From CAZNXJ01 sp964577115 (lineage in GTDB: Bacteria > Planctomycetota > Planctomycetia > Pirellulales > Pirellulaceae), in contig CAZNXJ010000003.1 in the NCBI GenBank assembly GCA_964577115.1, forward strand, positions 62,001 to 126,000: a stretch of 64,000 bases of DNA, in the 5' to 3' direction. This document shows positions 1 through 9,307 of this stretch, piece after piece. Within the stretch, counting starts at the first letter, position 1. Each line of letters opens with the position of its first letter. The position numbers and the translations under genes are program-made. The notes beneath the pieces were generated by a model. That model was not told where the DNA came from and did not search any database. It saw only the letters and a program-made list of their open reading frames with translations.

Positions 1-1037
1 CGGCGAACGAGGGGCGCGTCTGGCACGAAGGGCTCAGCTTTGTCTCGTTCGAAGGGCAGCAATTCCTGCTGCGCGATGCGGTGAGCGAGGACGGTGTGAC
101 GCTGGTCGGCGAGGCGATCTACAAAAAATACAACCGCTGGCCGGTGTACTCGAAGTTCTTCGACAACATGGGGCCGATCCCGCACCACATGCACCAGGGC
201 TTCGAGCACGCGAAGCTGACGGGGCAGGAAGGGAAGCCGGAGAGCTACTACTTCCCGCCGCAATACAACAACGTCGATAACAACTTCGCCTACACGTTCA
301 TGGGGCTCGAGCCGGGCACGACGAAAGACGACGTGCGGCGCTGCCTCGAGAACTGGAACAAGGGCGACAACGGAATCCTGGACCTCTCGCGCGCCTATCG
401 GCTCAAACGCGGCACCGGCTGGCTCATCCCGCCCGGAGTCCTGCACGCGCCAGGTTCGCTCTGCACGTACGAACCGCAGTGGGGCAGCGACGTGTTCGGC
501 ATGTTCCAGTCGATCGTCGAGGGACGCTACGTTCCTTGGTCGCTGCTGGTCAAGGACGTTCCCCCCGAGAAGCATCAGGATCTCGACTTCATCATCGACC
601 AGCTCGACTGGGAAAAGAACGTCGATACGCATTTCAAGGAAAACAACTACCTAGAGCCGATCGTCGATACCGAACGCAGCGGAGACGGCTACACGGACCG
701 CTGGATCGTGTATGGACGCGTGGACGGTGCCCAGTTGTTTAGCGCGAAAGAGCTGACCATCGAACCGGGGGCGAAGTGTGTGCTGAAGGACCCGGGCGCT
801 AGCGGCTGGATCACCGTGCAGGGCAAAGGGCGCATGGGCAAGCTGAATCTCCAGACGCCTGCCATGATCCGCTTCGGCGAGGAGACGGAGGACGAAGTTT
901 TCATCACGCACGCGGCCGCGACGCGTGGTGTCGAGATCGAAAACACCGGCTCCGAACCGCTCGTCGGACTGCGCTACTTCGGACCGGACGTGCACGCGAA
1001 TCTTCCAAACGTGGGCGACTATCGCAAATCGTCCTAG
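1..1037 (+). CDS. Phosphomannose isomerase-like cupin protein (N-terminus cut by window edge)
   Basis: The reading frame is open from the first bases of the window, so the true start lies upstream and about 345 residues are visible. The protein resembles a type I mannose-6-phosphate isomerase-like double cupin. It has a histidine-rich metal motif (IPHHMHQGFEH), a KPESYYF segment matching the KPE(A/S) motif that supplies the metal-binding Glu, and IPPGVLHAPG, which matches the PMI segment carrying the last His ligand. It probably binds Zn and isomerises or senses a sugar. It sits 63 bp before a TIM-barrel sugar isomerase, in a four- or five-gene sugar cluster. The fold is fairly sure; the substrate is not known. 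Confidence 0.75.
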   Translation, partial: ANEGRVWHEGLSFVSFEGQQFLLRDAVSEDGVTLVGEAIYKKYNRWPVYSKFFDNMGPIPHHMHQGFEHAKLTGQEGKPESYYFPPQYNNVDNNFAYTFMGLEPGTTKDDVRRCLENWNKGDNGILDLSRAYRLKRGTGWLIPPGVLHAPGSLCTYEPQWGSDVFGMFQSIVEGRYVPWSLLVKDVPPEKHQDLDFIIDQLDWEKNVDTHFKENNYLEPIVDTERSGDGYTDRWIVYGRVDGAQLFSAKELTIEPGAKCVLKDPGASGWITVQGKGRMGKLNLQTPAMIRFGEETEDEVFITHAAATRGVEIENTGSEPLVGLRYFGPDVHANLPNVGDYRKSS

Positions 1038-1100
1038 GCGGCGCCGCGGAACCAAGCACCTCGCGCGCCGGTCGTGCGGCGCGCTTCTCCAGCGAGGCGG

Positions 1101-2165
<1,065 letters not shown>

Positions 2166-2262
2166 CGGCGGCCCGTTTTCGGGCGCGCCAAAGCGCATAC
2201 TTCCTCCGAACCTTTCCGCGAACCATCGAACCACGACACCCGCGACAACGTAGGGCCACGCT

Positions 2263-3399
2263 ATGTCCAAGACTCTGAACGTCGGAATGATCGGCTACGG
2301 CTTCATGGGGCGAGCGCATTCGAATGCGTACCGCCGCGTGAGCAACTTCTTTGATCTCGAGTACCAGCCCGTGCTGAAAGCCGTGTGTGCTCGGGATGCG
2401 GAAAAGGCCAAGGCGTTCGCCGACCAGTGGGGCTACGAGTCGATCGAAACCGACTGGCGCCGGTTGCTCGAACGCAAAGACATCGACGCGATCGACATCT
2501 GCACGCCCAACAACCTGCACCGCGACATCGCGATCGCGGCCGCCGAAGCGGGGAAGATGATTCTCTGTGAGAAGCCGCTGGCGATGAACGCTGCCGAAGG
2601 GCAGGAGATGGTCGACGCGGTCGAGAAAGCCGGCGTGCTGAATACCGTGTGGTACAACTACCGCCGCGTGCCCGCCGTCTCGCTCGCCAAACAGCTGATC
2701 GACGAAGGGCGGCTGGGCCGGATTTTCCACTACCGTGCAGTATTCCTTCAGGACTGGACGATCTCGACCGACCTGCCGCAGGGCGGGGCCGCCCTGTGGC
2801 GTTTGGACGTGAACGCAGCGGGCAGCGGAGTCACCGGCGATTTGCTCGCGCACTGCATCGATACGGCTATCTGGCTGAACGGCTCGCTCGATTCGGTCAC
2901 GGCGATGACCGAGACGTTCGTCAAGGAACGTCTGCACAATCTGACGGGCAAGGTCGAAAAGGTTGGGATCGACGATGCGTGCGCGTTCCTCGCTCGATTC
3001 AAGAACGGCTCGCTAGCCACCTTCGAATCGACGCGTTACGCGCGCGGCCACAAGGCGCTGTACACGTTCGAGATCAACGGCGAGCATGCTTCGATCGCGT
3101 GGGATCTGCACGATCTGCATCGGCTGAGCTACTTCGATCACCGGGATGATTCGATCGTGCGCGGCTGGCGTTCGATCCACGTTACCGACGGCGACATGCC
3201 GTACATGAAACACTGGTGGGTGCCGGGGCTTCAGATCGGCTACGAGCACAGCTTCGTGCACCACGTGGCCGACTTCCTGGCCGGTGTGGCGAAGGGCGAA
3301 CCGACCTCGCCCACGTTCCGCGAGGCGCTCGAAACGCAGAAGGTCTGCGACGCGGTGCTCAATAGCGCCAAGTCGGGCACATGGAACCGCGTCGAGTGA
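2263..3399 (+). CDS. Gfo/Idh/MocA family NAD(P)-dependent oxidoreductase
   Basis: A 378-residue protein with an N-terminal Rossmann fold (VGMIGYGFMGRAHSNAY, dinucleotide-binding GxGxxG-like turn) and the family EKP motif (ILCEKPLAMNA), whose Lys is usually catalytic. A C-terminal alpha/beta domain follows, with His in LAHCIDTAIWLNG. Such enzymes oxidise or reduce a sugar hydroxyl, for example on inositol or glucose derivatives. The ATG at 2263 follows a TAGGG ribosome-binding site. It lies between two TIM-barrel sugar isomerases on the same strand, so the group probably forms one catabolic pathway. The family is very likely; the substrate is unknown. Confidence 0.9.
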   Translation: MSKTLNVGMIGYGFMGRAHSNAYRRVSNFFDLEYQPVLKAVCARDAEKAKAFADQWGYESIETDWRRLLERKDIDAIDICTPNNLHRDIAIAAAEAGKMILCEKPLAMNAAEGQEMVDAVEKAGVLNTVWYNYRRVPAVSLAKQLIDEGRLGRIFHYRAVFLQDWTISTDLPQGGAALWRLDVNAAGSGVTGDLLAHCIDTAIWLNGSLDSVTAMTETFVKERLHNLTGKVEKVGIDDACAFLARFKNGSLATFESTRYARGHKALYTFEINGEHASIAWDLHDLHRLSYFDHRDDSIVRGWRSIHVTDGDMPYMKHWWVPGLQIGYEHSFVHHVADFLAGVAKGEPTSPTFREALETQKVCDAVLNSAKSGTWNRVE

Positions 3400-3439
3400 T
3401 CGCACGGCGCGCACGACCGCGGCGATCGCGAAAGGCTGG

Positions 3440-4138
3440 ATGAATTACTTCACGCATGGCCGCCAGTACACGGCCGAGCCCTATTTTCTCGCCGGCACCG
3501 CCGTTCCGGACTGGTTGAGCGTGGTTGATCGGCGGATGCGCCTCCCGTCGCGCCGTGCCGTCCTCTTCGTCGACGACCCGGATCCGCGCCGGCGCGCGTT
3601 GGCAGCCGGCGTGCTCCAGCACCATCACGACGACCGGTGGTTTCACCAGACGCGCGCGTTCGCGGAGCTGACGCTGGCATTTTCCGCGGCGCTCCGCGAA
3701 CGGCTCGATGATCACGAAGGGTTCCGCCCTAGTTTTCTCGGACATATTCTGGTCGAGCTGCTGCTGGACGCCGAGCTGATTGGCGAAGAACCCGCTCGGC
3801 TGGATGCGTATTACGCGGCCCTTGAGCAGCTTGATGTCGAGCATCTTGCAAGCGCGATCAACTGCATGGCCACTCGGACAAACGACCGCCTGACGTGGCT
3901 GATTCCGCGGTTTTGCGCCGAGCGATTCTTGTATGACTATTTAGAGGATGCGAAACTGCTGCGGCGGCTGAACCACGTGATGCGGCGCGTCGGTTTGCCG
4001 CAATTGCCGGCGCACGTAAGCGAGTTCTTCCCGGAGGCTCGCCGGCTGGTCGCCGCCCGGCGCGACGAATTGCTGGCCGGCCCGCCTCCCGCGTCGCCCG
4101 CCGTCTCTCCTACACCTCAATCTGGAGCTGAACGATGA
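3440..4138 (+). CDS. Conserved hypothetical, possible relative of ACP phosphodiesterase (AcpH/DUF479)
   Basis: A 232-residue soluble protein. The frame extends upstream to 3284, but ATG at 3440 is chosen because the earlier part overlaps the oxidoreductase and is Arg-rich out-of-frame sequence, and AAAGG precedes the ATG. The pattern MNYFTH, then FLAGTAVPDWL, a His/Asp cluster (LQHHHDDRWFH), and FLGHILVELLLDAEL recalls E. coli AcpH, which uses an HD-like metal site to remove phosphopantetheine from acyl carrier protein. This is pattern-level resemblance only. Its TGA stop overlaps the ATG of the next gene, so the two are probably translationally coupled. An unrelated metal-dependent hydrolase is possible. 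Confidence 0.6.
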   Translation: MNYFTHGRQYTAEPYFLAGTAVPDWLSVVDRRMRLPSRRAVLFVDDPDPRRRALAAGVLQHHHDDRWFHQTRAFAELTLAFSAALRERLDDHEGFRPSFLGHILVELLLDAELIGEEPARLDAYYAALEQLDVEHLASAINCMATRTNDRLTWLIPRFCAERFLYDYLEDAKLLRRLNHVMRRVGLPQLPAHVSEFFPEARRLVAARRDELLAGPPPASPAVSPTPQSGAER

Positions 4139-4983
4139 AATACGGGATGAACCTGTTGCTGTGGTCGGGCGAGCTGAACGACTCGCTGCTGCCGGTCCTC
4201 GAGTCGCTCAAGAAGATGGGCTACGACGGCGTCGAGTTGCCGATGTTCAACATGGATCTCGACTACGCCGCCTGGGGCCGGCGCCTGGACGATCTCGGGC
4301 TCGAACGCACGGCGGTTACTGTGCGGACGGAGGTCGACAACCCGATCAGCCCGGACGCCAGCGTTCGCCAGGCCGGCATCGATGCGACGCGACGAACGCT
4401 CGACTGCTGCCAGGCCGTTGGCGCCACGGCGCTCGTCGGCCCGTTTCACTCGGCGCTCGGCCACTTCACGGGCAAGGGGCCGACGGATGACGAGTGGAAG
4501 TGGGGCGTTGAGAGCATGCGTGCGGTGGCCGAGCACGCGGGTCAGGTCGGCGTGATGCTCGGTGTCGAATGCCTGAACCGGTTCGAAACCTATCTGCTCA
4601 ACACGCATCGCGATGCGGCTCGCTTCGCGCGAGAAGTTGACCATCCGAATTGTCGCGTGATGTACGATACGTTCCATGCGAACATCGAGGAAAAGAGCAT
4701 TCCCGATGCGATTCGCAGTTGTGCCGATGTCCTCGTGCACGTGCACATTTCCGAAAACGATCGCAGCACACCCGGCTCGGGAAACGTGCGCTGGGCCGAG
4801 AACTTCGACACGCTGCACGAAATCGGCTACGACGGTTGGTTGATGATTGAGGCGTTCGGCCTGGCCTTGCCCGAACTCGTGGCGGCTACCAAAATCTGGC
4901 GGCGCATGTACGAAAGCGAAGAGCAATTGGCCCGCGACGGCCTGGCCTTCATGAAGGCTCAGGTGGCCCGGCGATGGAAGTAA
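4135..4983 (+). CDS. D-tagatose/D-psicose 3-epimerase family protein
   Basis: A 282-residue TIM-barrel protein. It carries the four metal and catalytic positions known from D-psicose/tagatose 3-epimerases: Glu in GVECLNRFE, Asp in VMYDTFHANIEE, His in HVHISENDR and Glu in MIEAFG. These enzymes invert C3 of ketohexoses through a cis-enediolate intermediate on a Mn or Co ion. The ATG overlaps the upstream stop codon by four bases (ATGA). It closes the sugar cluster that starts at the window edge. The family call is strong, but the real substrate may be another ketose or hydroxypyruvate-like compound. Confidence 0.85.
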   Translation: MKYGMNLLLWSGELNDSLLPVLESLKKMGYDGVELPMFNMDLDYAAWGRRLDDLGLERTAVTVRTEVDNPISPDASVRQAGIDATRRTLDCCQAVGATALVGPFHSALGHFTGKGPTDDEWKWGVESMRAVAEHAGQVGVMLGVECLNRFETYLLNTHRDAARFAREVDHPNCRVMYDTFHANIEEKSIPDAIRSCADVLVHVHISENDRSTPGSGNVRWAENFDTLHEIGYDGWLMIEAFGLALPELVAATKIWRRMYESEEQLARDGLAFMKAQVARRWK

Positions 4984-5041
4984 ACGGGTCCGCCGCCGCG
5001 TAGCGGCCGCCAGGTCGTGCGGCGAAGGAGCCAGAGTAGCG

Positions 5042-5824
5042 ATGGAAGCAGCGGAAAGCCCCCGGCGAGCTCAACAGGGCGCGGCGGACCTCGGACTGGA
5101 GAGCTTCGGAGCGGTGCCGGACGACCATGGAATTTCACTGGAGGAGCTCAGCCGCGCGTACGCGGAACTGATCGCGGGCGGGGATGATCCGTACGAGCCG
5201 GCCCCCGAACGGCCACCCGTCGGCGCGGCTCCCGTCGAGCCAGAACTGGAACTGGAGGAGTGGGCCGAAGAGCCGTCGGATGATTCGGCGTGCGCCATTT
5301 CGCCGCGCACGATTCTCGAAGCCATGCTGTTCGTCGGCCATCCGGAAAACCAGCCGCTCGAGAGTCAGCAGATTGCATCGCTGATGCGCGGTGTCCGCGC
5401 GGCCGAGATCGACGACATGGTTCAGCAGCTCAACGCGCAGTACGAAGCTGAGAACTGCCCCTATCGGATTCGATCGGTCGGGGCAGGCTACGTTATGGAG
5501 CTGCGTCGCGAGTTCTTCCCGCTGCGCGATAAGTTCTACGGCCGCGTCAAAGCTGCTCGGCTCAGCCAGCCAGCGGTCGATGTTCTGGCGCTCGTCGCGT
5601 ATAACCAGCCGATTACGGCCGAACAGGTGGACCAATTGCGCGGCCGCCCCTCGGCCGCCGTCCTCGGTCAGCTCGTCCGCCGCCAATTGGTGCAAGTCGA
5701 GCGGGTAGTTGTCGACGGCAAAAAGGTGAAGCAGTTCACGACGACTGACCGGTTCCTGGAACTTTTTGGACTATCCAGCCTCGACGAACTGCCGCAAAGC
5801 CACGAAGTGGAAAACAGTTTATAA
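5042..5824 (+). CDS. scpB: Segregation and condensation protein B (ScpB)
   Basis: A 260-residue protein. Residues from about 85 onward match ScpB, the winged-helix kleisin-associated subunit of bacterial condensin (Smc-ScpA-ScpB). Marks are TILEAMLFVGHPENQPL, LSQPAVDVLALVAYNQPIT and RGRPSAAVLGQLVRRQLV. The first ~85 residues are an acidic, Pro/Glu-rich, probably disordered extension not seen in short ScpB proteins. GAAGGAG lies 11 bases before the ATG. No scpA is adjacent, although scpA and scpB are neighbours in many bacteria. Confidence 0.92.
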   Translation: MEAAESPRRAQQGAADLGLESFGAVPDDHGISLEELSRAYAELIAGGDDPYEPAPERPPVGAAPVEPELELEEWAEEPSDDSACAISPRTILEAMLFVGHPENQPLESQQIASLMRGVRAAEIDDMVQQLNAQYEAENCPYRIRSVGAGYVMELRREFFPLRDKFYGRVKAARLSQPAVDVLALVAYNQPITAEQVDQLRGRPSAAVLGQLVRRQLVQVERVVVDGKKVKQFTTTDRFLELFGLSSLDELPQSHEVENSL

Positions 5825-5868
5825 GCTCTCGCTTCGCGCGAGATCGCCATTCGACGAGAGAACCTGCC

Positions 5869-6627
5869 ATGCTGCTTGCGGAACTTACCTGGCCCGAAAT
5901 TCAAGCTCTTACTCCCGACACGCCGGTCGTTGTTCCGATCGCGGCGTTGGAACAACATGGTCGGCACATGCCGGTATTCACCGACAGCCTGCTGTTGGGC
6001 GAGGTTGTGCGCCGCGCGGCCGAAGTGTTGAAAGACCGCGTACTGTTCACGCCGCTCATGTGGCTTGGCAACTCGGAGCACCATATCGATTTCGCCGGCA
6101 CGATGACCGCTCGACCGCGCGTCTATCTCGACCTGCTGACCGATATGGTCGAGAACCTGATGTTTCACGGCTTTCGCCGGATCGTGCTGCTGAACGGGCA
6201 TGGAGGGAACATCGTGCCCTCGCAGCAGGCTTTGTTCGAGGTCCGCCAGCGCCACCGGGACCGCGAGGATCTGCTGCTGCTGGCCACCACTTACTGGACG
6301 CTCGGCAGCCAGCCCAAGAAGGTGGATCCCTCGTTCCAGCAAGAACAGATGGGGCACGCGTGCGAATGGGAAACCTCGATGATGCTCGTCATCCGCCCCG
6401 AACTGGTGAAGGATTTCGAACGCGTCGAGCCCTGTGACTTTGGCCGGGGGTTCGCGCCGGCGAGCCGCGCGTGGATTACGAAGGATCGAACCGCGGACGG
6501 ACACATCGGCTATTCGAATCTGGCGAGTGCCGAGAAAGGGGAGAAGCTCTTTCAAATGTTCTCGGCGGACGTTGTGCAAATGCTCCAGCGCGTGGCGGAC
6601 TGGGACGGCAAGAGCTGGGATGCTTGA
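5869..6627 (+). CDS. Creatininase family protein
   Basis: A 252-residue protein with the metal-binding marks of the creatininase/creatinine amidohydrolase fold: Glu and His in LEQHGRHMPVFTDS, the NGHGGN loop, and a later Glu in HACEWETSMM. Family members hydrolyse cyclic amides (creatinine, or 3-formylamino-type intermediates in mycofactocin and riboflavin-like pathways) with paired Zn or Mn ions. It lies 44 bp after scpB and on the same strand. I see nothing tying it to a creatine pathway, so the substrate is open. Confidence 0.85.
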   Translation: MLLAELTWPEIQALTPDTPVVVPIAALEQHGRHMPVFTDSLLLGEVVRRAAEVLKDRVLFTPLMWLGNSEHHIDFAGTMTARPRVYLDLLTDMVENLMFHGFRRIVLLNGHGGNIVPSQQALFEVRQRHRDREDLLLLATTYWTLGSQPKKVDPSFQQEQMGHACEWETSMMLVIRPELVKDFERVEPCDFGRGFAPASRAWITKDRTADGHIGYSNLASAEKGEKLFQMFSADVVQMLQRVADWDGKSWDA

Positions 6628-6761
6628 ACGCGATCGGCCCGGCAGAGGGGGGCGCTTTGACCGCACGCGCCGCGAAACCGTTCGGCCGCAGCTTTGATCC
6701 CTGGAAGAAACCGTTCCCCCCGGCTCGGCAGGTTGGCTGGCACCGGATTGCGTCCGAATGG

Positions 6762-6790
6762 CTGACCGCAATCGAAGGCCGGATTAGAAT
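6762..6790 (+). promoter_or_regulatory. Candidate sigma-70-type promoter for rpe
   Basis: CTGACC at 6762-6767 and TAGAAT at 6785-6790 are separated by 17 bases. The predicted transcript would begin near 6797 and carry a leader of about 100 bases before rpe. It is the best promoter-like pair in the 273-base gap after the creatininase gene. Confidence 0.4.
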
Positions 6791-6900
6791 GTCCCGGATA
6801 GGCCTACGCTCATCACCTGCGGCCGGCCCGGACGGGCGCAGCGGTTTGCAAAGCGAGCAAGGCGGGGTCGAGGACAAAAGAAACTTCGGAAAGCAACCAA

Positions 6901-7605
6901 TTGTCCGGAATAGCTCGACATGACGTGACGGAGCGGCTGCGTGCCAATGCGCCGGCCATTTTGCCGTCGATGTTGCTGTGCGACTTCGCCAATCTCGAGC
7001 GCGAGGTGGCTCGGCTCGAACAGTCTGGCGCCCCCGCGCTGCATCTGGACGTCATGGACGGGGTCTTTGTCCCCAACTTTACGTACGGAATGCCGGTCGT
7101 CGCCGCTGTGCGCCGTCTGACAAAGCTGCCGCTCGACGTCCATTTGATGATTACGCGCCCAGAGAGGTATTTGGAGGCATTCCGCGAGGCGGGAGCCGAC
7201 GTGCTGACGGTGCACGTGGAGGCGGTGGAGGACCCTCGCGCAGTGGTTGAGCAAATCCACCAGCTGGGGGCCGCAGCCGGGCTGGCGCTTAATCCCGCCA
7301 CCCCGCTTTCGCGGCTGGAGGCTTGTTGGGATGTATGCGACTTGGTACTGGTGATGAGTGTCGAGGCCGGATTTGGAGGGCAAAAATTCCATCCCAGTGC
7401 TCTCGAAAAATTGCGTGCCGCGCGGCAGCGCGGCGGCCCGTCGATGGCTCTAGAGGTCGACGGCGGAATAAACACGGATACAATCGGCCCATGTGCTGAG
7501 GCCGGTGCCGACTTGTTTGTGGTCGGTTCTGGCATATTCCGGCAGCCGGACTATACGGCGGCCGTTCGCGAATTGACCGCGCGGGCTCGATCGGGCGCCC
7601 GTTAG
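6901..7605 (+). CDS. rpe: Ribulose-phosphate 3-epimerase
   Basis: A 234-residue TIM-barrel enzyme that interconverts ribulose 5-phosphate and xylulose 5-phosphate in the pentose phosphate pathway. Diagnostic segments are APAILPSMLLCDFANL, LHLDVMDGVFVPNFT (metal-binding His and Asp), DVHLMI, MSVEAGFGGQKF and EVDGGI. The start is taken as TTG at 6901 because GGAAAG lies seven bases upstream. A GTG at 6925 is in frame but has no clear ribosome-binding site. Transketolase, which acts on the same pool, is encoded at 37365-39425. Confidence 0.95.
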   Translation: MSGIARHDVTERLRANAPAILPSMLLCDFANLEREVARLEQSGAPALHLDVMDGVFVPNFTYGMPVVAAVRRLTKLPLDVHLMITRPERYLEAFREAGADVLTVHVEAVEDPRAVVEQIHQLGAAAGLALNPATPLSRLEACWDVCDLVLVMSVEAGFGGQKFHPSALEKLRAARQRGGPSMALEVDGGINTDTIGPCAEAGADLFVVGSGIFRQPDYTAAVRELTARARSGAR

Positions 7606-7671
7606 TTGCCAGGGCAGTGACGCCACAGCAACGTGTCCCGATGCATTCAGTGAGGTGAAACAAATTCCATT

Positions 7672-8250
7672 ATGCTTAAGGTGATCGTTGTTCAGCCGGG
7701 AGCGACCGACTTCGACGAACAACGCCGAATCAAGGGCTCGCTGGACCTCCCGCTGACCCCGAGTGGTGCACATCAGGTAGCTCGTACTGTTGAGGAACTA
7801 GCTGGAGCCGAAATCGACTACGTGTACAGTTCACCTTGCCAATCGGCCCTGCAGACGGCCGAGGCGCTGGCGCGGTCGCGCCGGTTGAAGGTGAAAACCG
7901 TCGAGGCGCTGCGCAACCTGAACCATGGGCTCTGGCACGGCAAGCTGATCGACGAAGTGAAGCGTCAACAGCCTCGCGTTTACCGCTTGTGGCAGGAGCA
8001 TCCCGAAACGGTCTGCCCGCCACAGGGCGAATCCTGGCTGGCGGCGCGAGGACGCGCCGCCGCGGCGCTCCGGCGACTGCTGCGGCGCCACAAAGAGGGG
8101 GTGGTGGCCTTCGTCATTCCCGAACCCATGGCAACCATGGTCCGCTCGATGCTCAGCCGCACCGAGCCCGGCGATTTGTGGAAGGCCGAGTGTGATTGCG
8201 GACAGTGGCAGCTCATCGATGTTCCGTCGGCCACCCCGGTGCCGGGTTGA
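7672..8250 (+). CDS. Histidine phosphatase-fold protein lacking catalytic residues (pseudo-phosphoglycerate mutase)
   Basis: A 192-residue protein with the layout of the phosphoglycerate mutase/histidine phosphatase superfamily: TDFDEQRRIKGSLDLPLT, YSSPCQSALQTAEAL, a GLWHGK segment and a C-terminal region ending at PEPMATMVRSML. The catalytic positions have all changed. The RHG motif with the phosphoacceptor His reads QPG, the Arg expected in SSPLxRAxQTA is Gln, the usual Glu before G-x-W-x-G is Asn, and the second catalytic His is Ile/Pro. It cannot be a normal phosphatase and is more likely a binding or regulatory protein. It follows rpe by 66 bases. GAGGTG lies 14 bases before the ATG, which is long. 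Confidence 0.8.
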   Translation: MLKVIVVQPGATDFDEQRRIKGSLDLPLTPSGAHQVARTVEELAGAEIDYVYSSPCQSALQTAEALARSRRLKVKTVEALRNLNHGLWHGKLIDEVKRQQPRVYRLWQEHPETVCPPQGESWLAARGRAAAALRRLLRRHKEGVVAFVIPEPMATMVRSMLSRTEPGDLWKAECDCGQWQLIDVPSATPVPG

Positions 8251-8274
8251 TTCCGGCGTGGCGGCGAAACGCTC

Positions 8275-8304
8275 TTCACGGGCAGCAAGGCAGAACCCGA
8301 TAAT
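8275..8304 (+). promoter_or_regulatory. Candidate promoter upstream of accD
   Basis: TTCACG at 8275-8280 and GATAAT at 8299-8304 are spaced by 18 bases in the gap between the phosphatase-like gene and accD. Transcription would start near 8311. Confidence 0.35.
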
Positions 8305-8402
8305 CTAGCGCGGGCGCGTCGGCCTCCCGTACGGCAGGGTGCAGGTCGATGGACCTCGGATCAGTTACGGTGCACGAGCGACACCAGCGCGGGGAAAACG
8401 GC

Positions 8403-9266
8403 ATGGCCGGACCGACGGACGTTTCAGTATCGAGCGGCGAAGCCGAATCCAGCCGCCACAAGCGACCCAAGCGGGGCGTCCCCGAAGGCTTGTGGATCCG
8501 CTGTCCCGGCTGCGATCAGGCGGTCTTTCGGAAAGAAGCGGAAAAACGCCTGAACGTCTGTCCGCACTGCGATTACCATTTTTATATCTCGGCGCGCGAG
8601 CGGATCGCGCAGGTGCTCGACGAAGGCACCTTCGACGAATGGGACGCGAATCTGCTGCCCACCGATCCGCTCGGGTTTGCCGACAAGAAGCGCTACAGCG
8701 AGCGTCTGAAGTTGGAGCAGCAGCGCACGGGCCTGACCGACGCGGTGCTGACCGGTTCCGGTATGATCCGCGCGCGCAGCGTGGCGTTCGGCGTCACCGA
8801 CTCGGCCTTCATCATGGGCAGTATGGGGTCGGTGGTCGGCGAGCGGCTGGCGCGGCTGATCGAGCGGGCGACCGAACAGCAGTTGCCGTTGATTATTATT
8901 AGCGGTTCTGGAGGCGGGGCGCGCATGCATGAGGGCATCCTGTCCCTGATGCAAATGGCCAAGGTGTCGGCCGCGCTCGCGCGCTACGACAAGGCCTCCG
9001 GGCTGTTCATTTCCGTGCTGACCAATCCAACCATGGGGGGGGTCGCGGCCAGCTTTGCGGCGCTGGGAGACGTTGTGTTCGCCGAACCGCGAGCGCTGAT
9101 CGGCTTCGCGGGCCCGCGCACGATCAAGGCGACGATTCGCATCGAATTGCCCAAAGGCTTCCAAACCAGCGAATTTCTTCTTGAACACGGCTATATTGAC
9201 CGCATCGTACCTCGAGACAAACTAAAAACTGAGATCGCTCGGATCATCGACTACTGCGGCAAGTAA
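8403..9266 (+). CDS. accD: Acetyl-CoA carboxylase carboxyltransferase subunit beta
   Basis: A protein of about 287 residues that transfers carboxyl from carboxybiotin to acetyl-CoA, the first committed step of fatty acid synthesis, together with AccA. The N-terminal zinc ribbon is visible as two CxxC pairs (CPGCDQ and CPHCDY). The crotonase-fold core has IIISGSGGGARMHEG, TNPTMGGVAASFA and GFAGPRTIKATI. ATG at 8403 is preferred because GGGGA stands eight bases upstream; ATG at 8349 is an in-frame alternative adding 18 residues. No accA is nearby. Confidence 0.96.
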   Translation: MAGPTDVSVSSGEAESSRHKRPKRGVPEGLWIRCPGCDQAVFRKEAEKRLNVCPHCDYHFYISARERIAQVLDEGTFDEWDANLLPTDPLGFADKKRYSERLKLEQQRTGLTDAVLTGSGMIRARSVAFGVTDSAFIMGSMGSVVGERLARLIERATEQQLPLIIISGSGGGARMHEGILSLMQMAKVSAALARYDKASGLFISVLTNPTMGGVAASFAALGDVVFAEPRALIGFAGPRTIKATIRIELPKGFQTSEFLLEHGYIDRIVPRDKLKTEIARIIDYCGK

Positions 9267-9307
9267 CCGCGGCGGGCCCTTGTCGGTCCCGCAGCCAGGC
9301 AGAGCCC

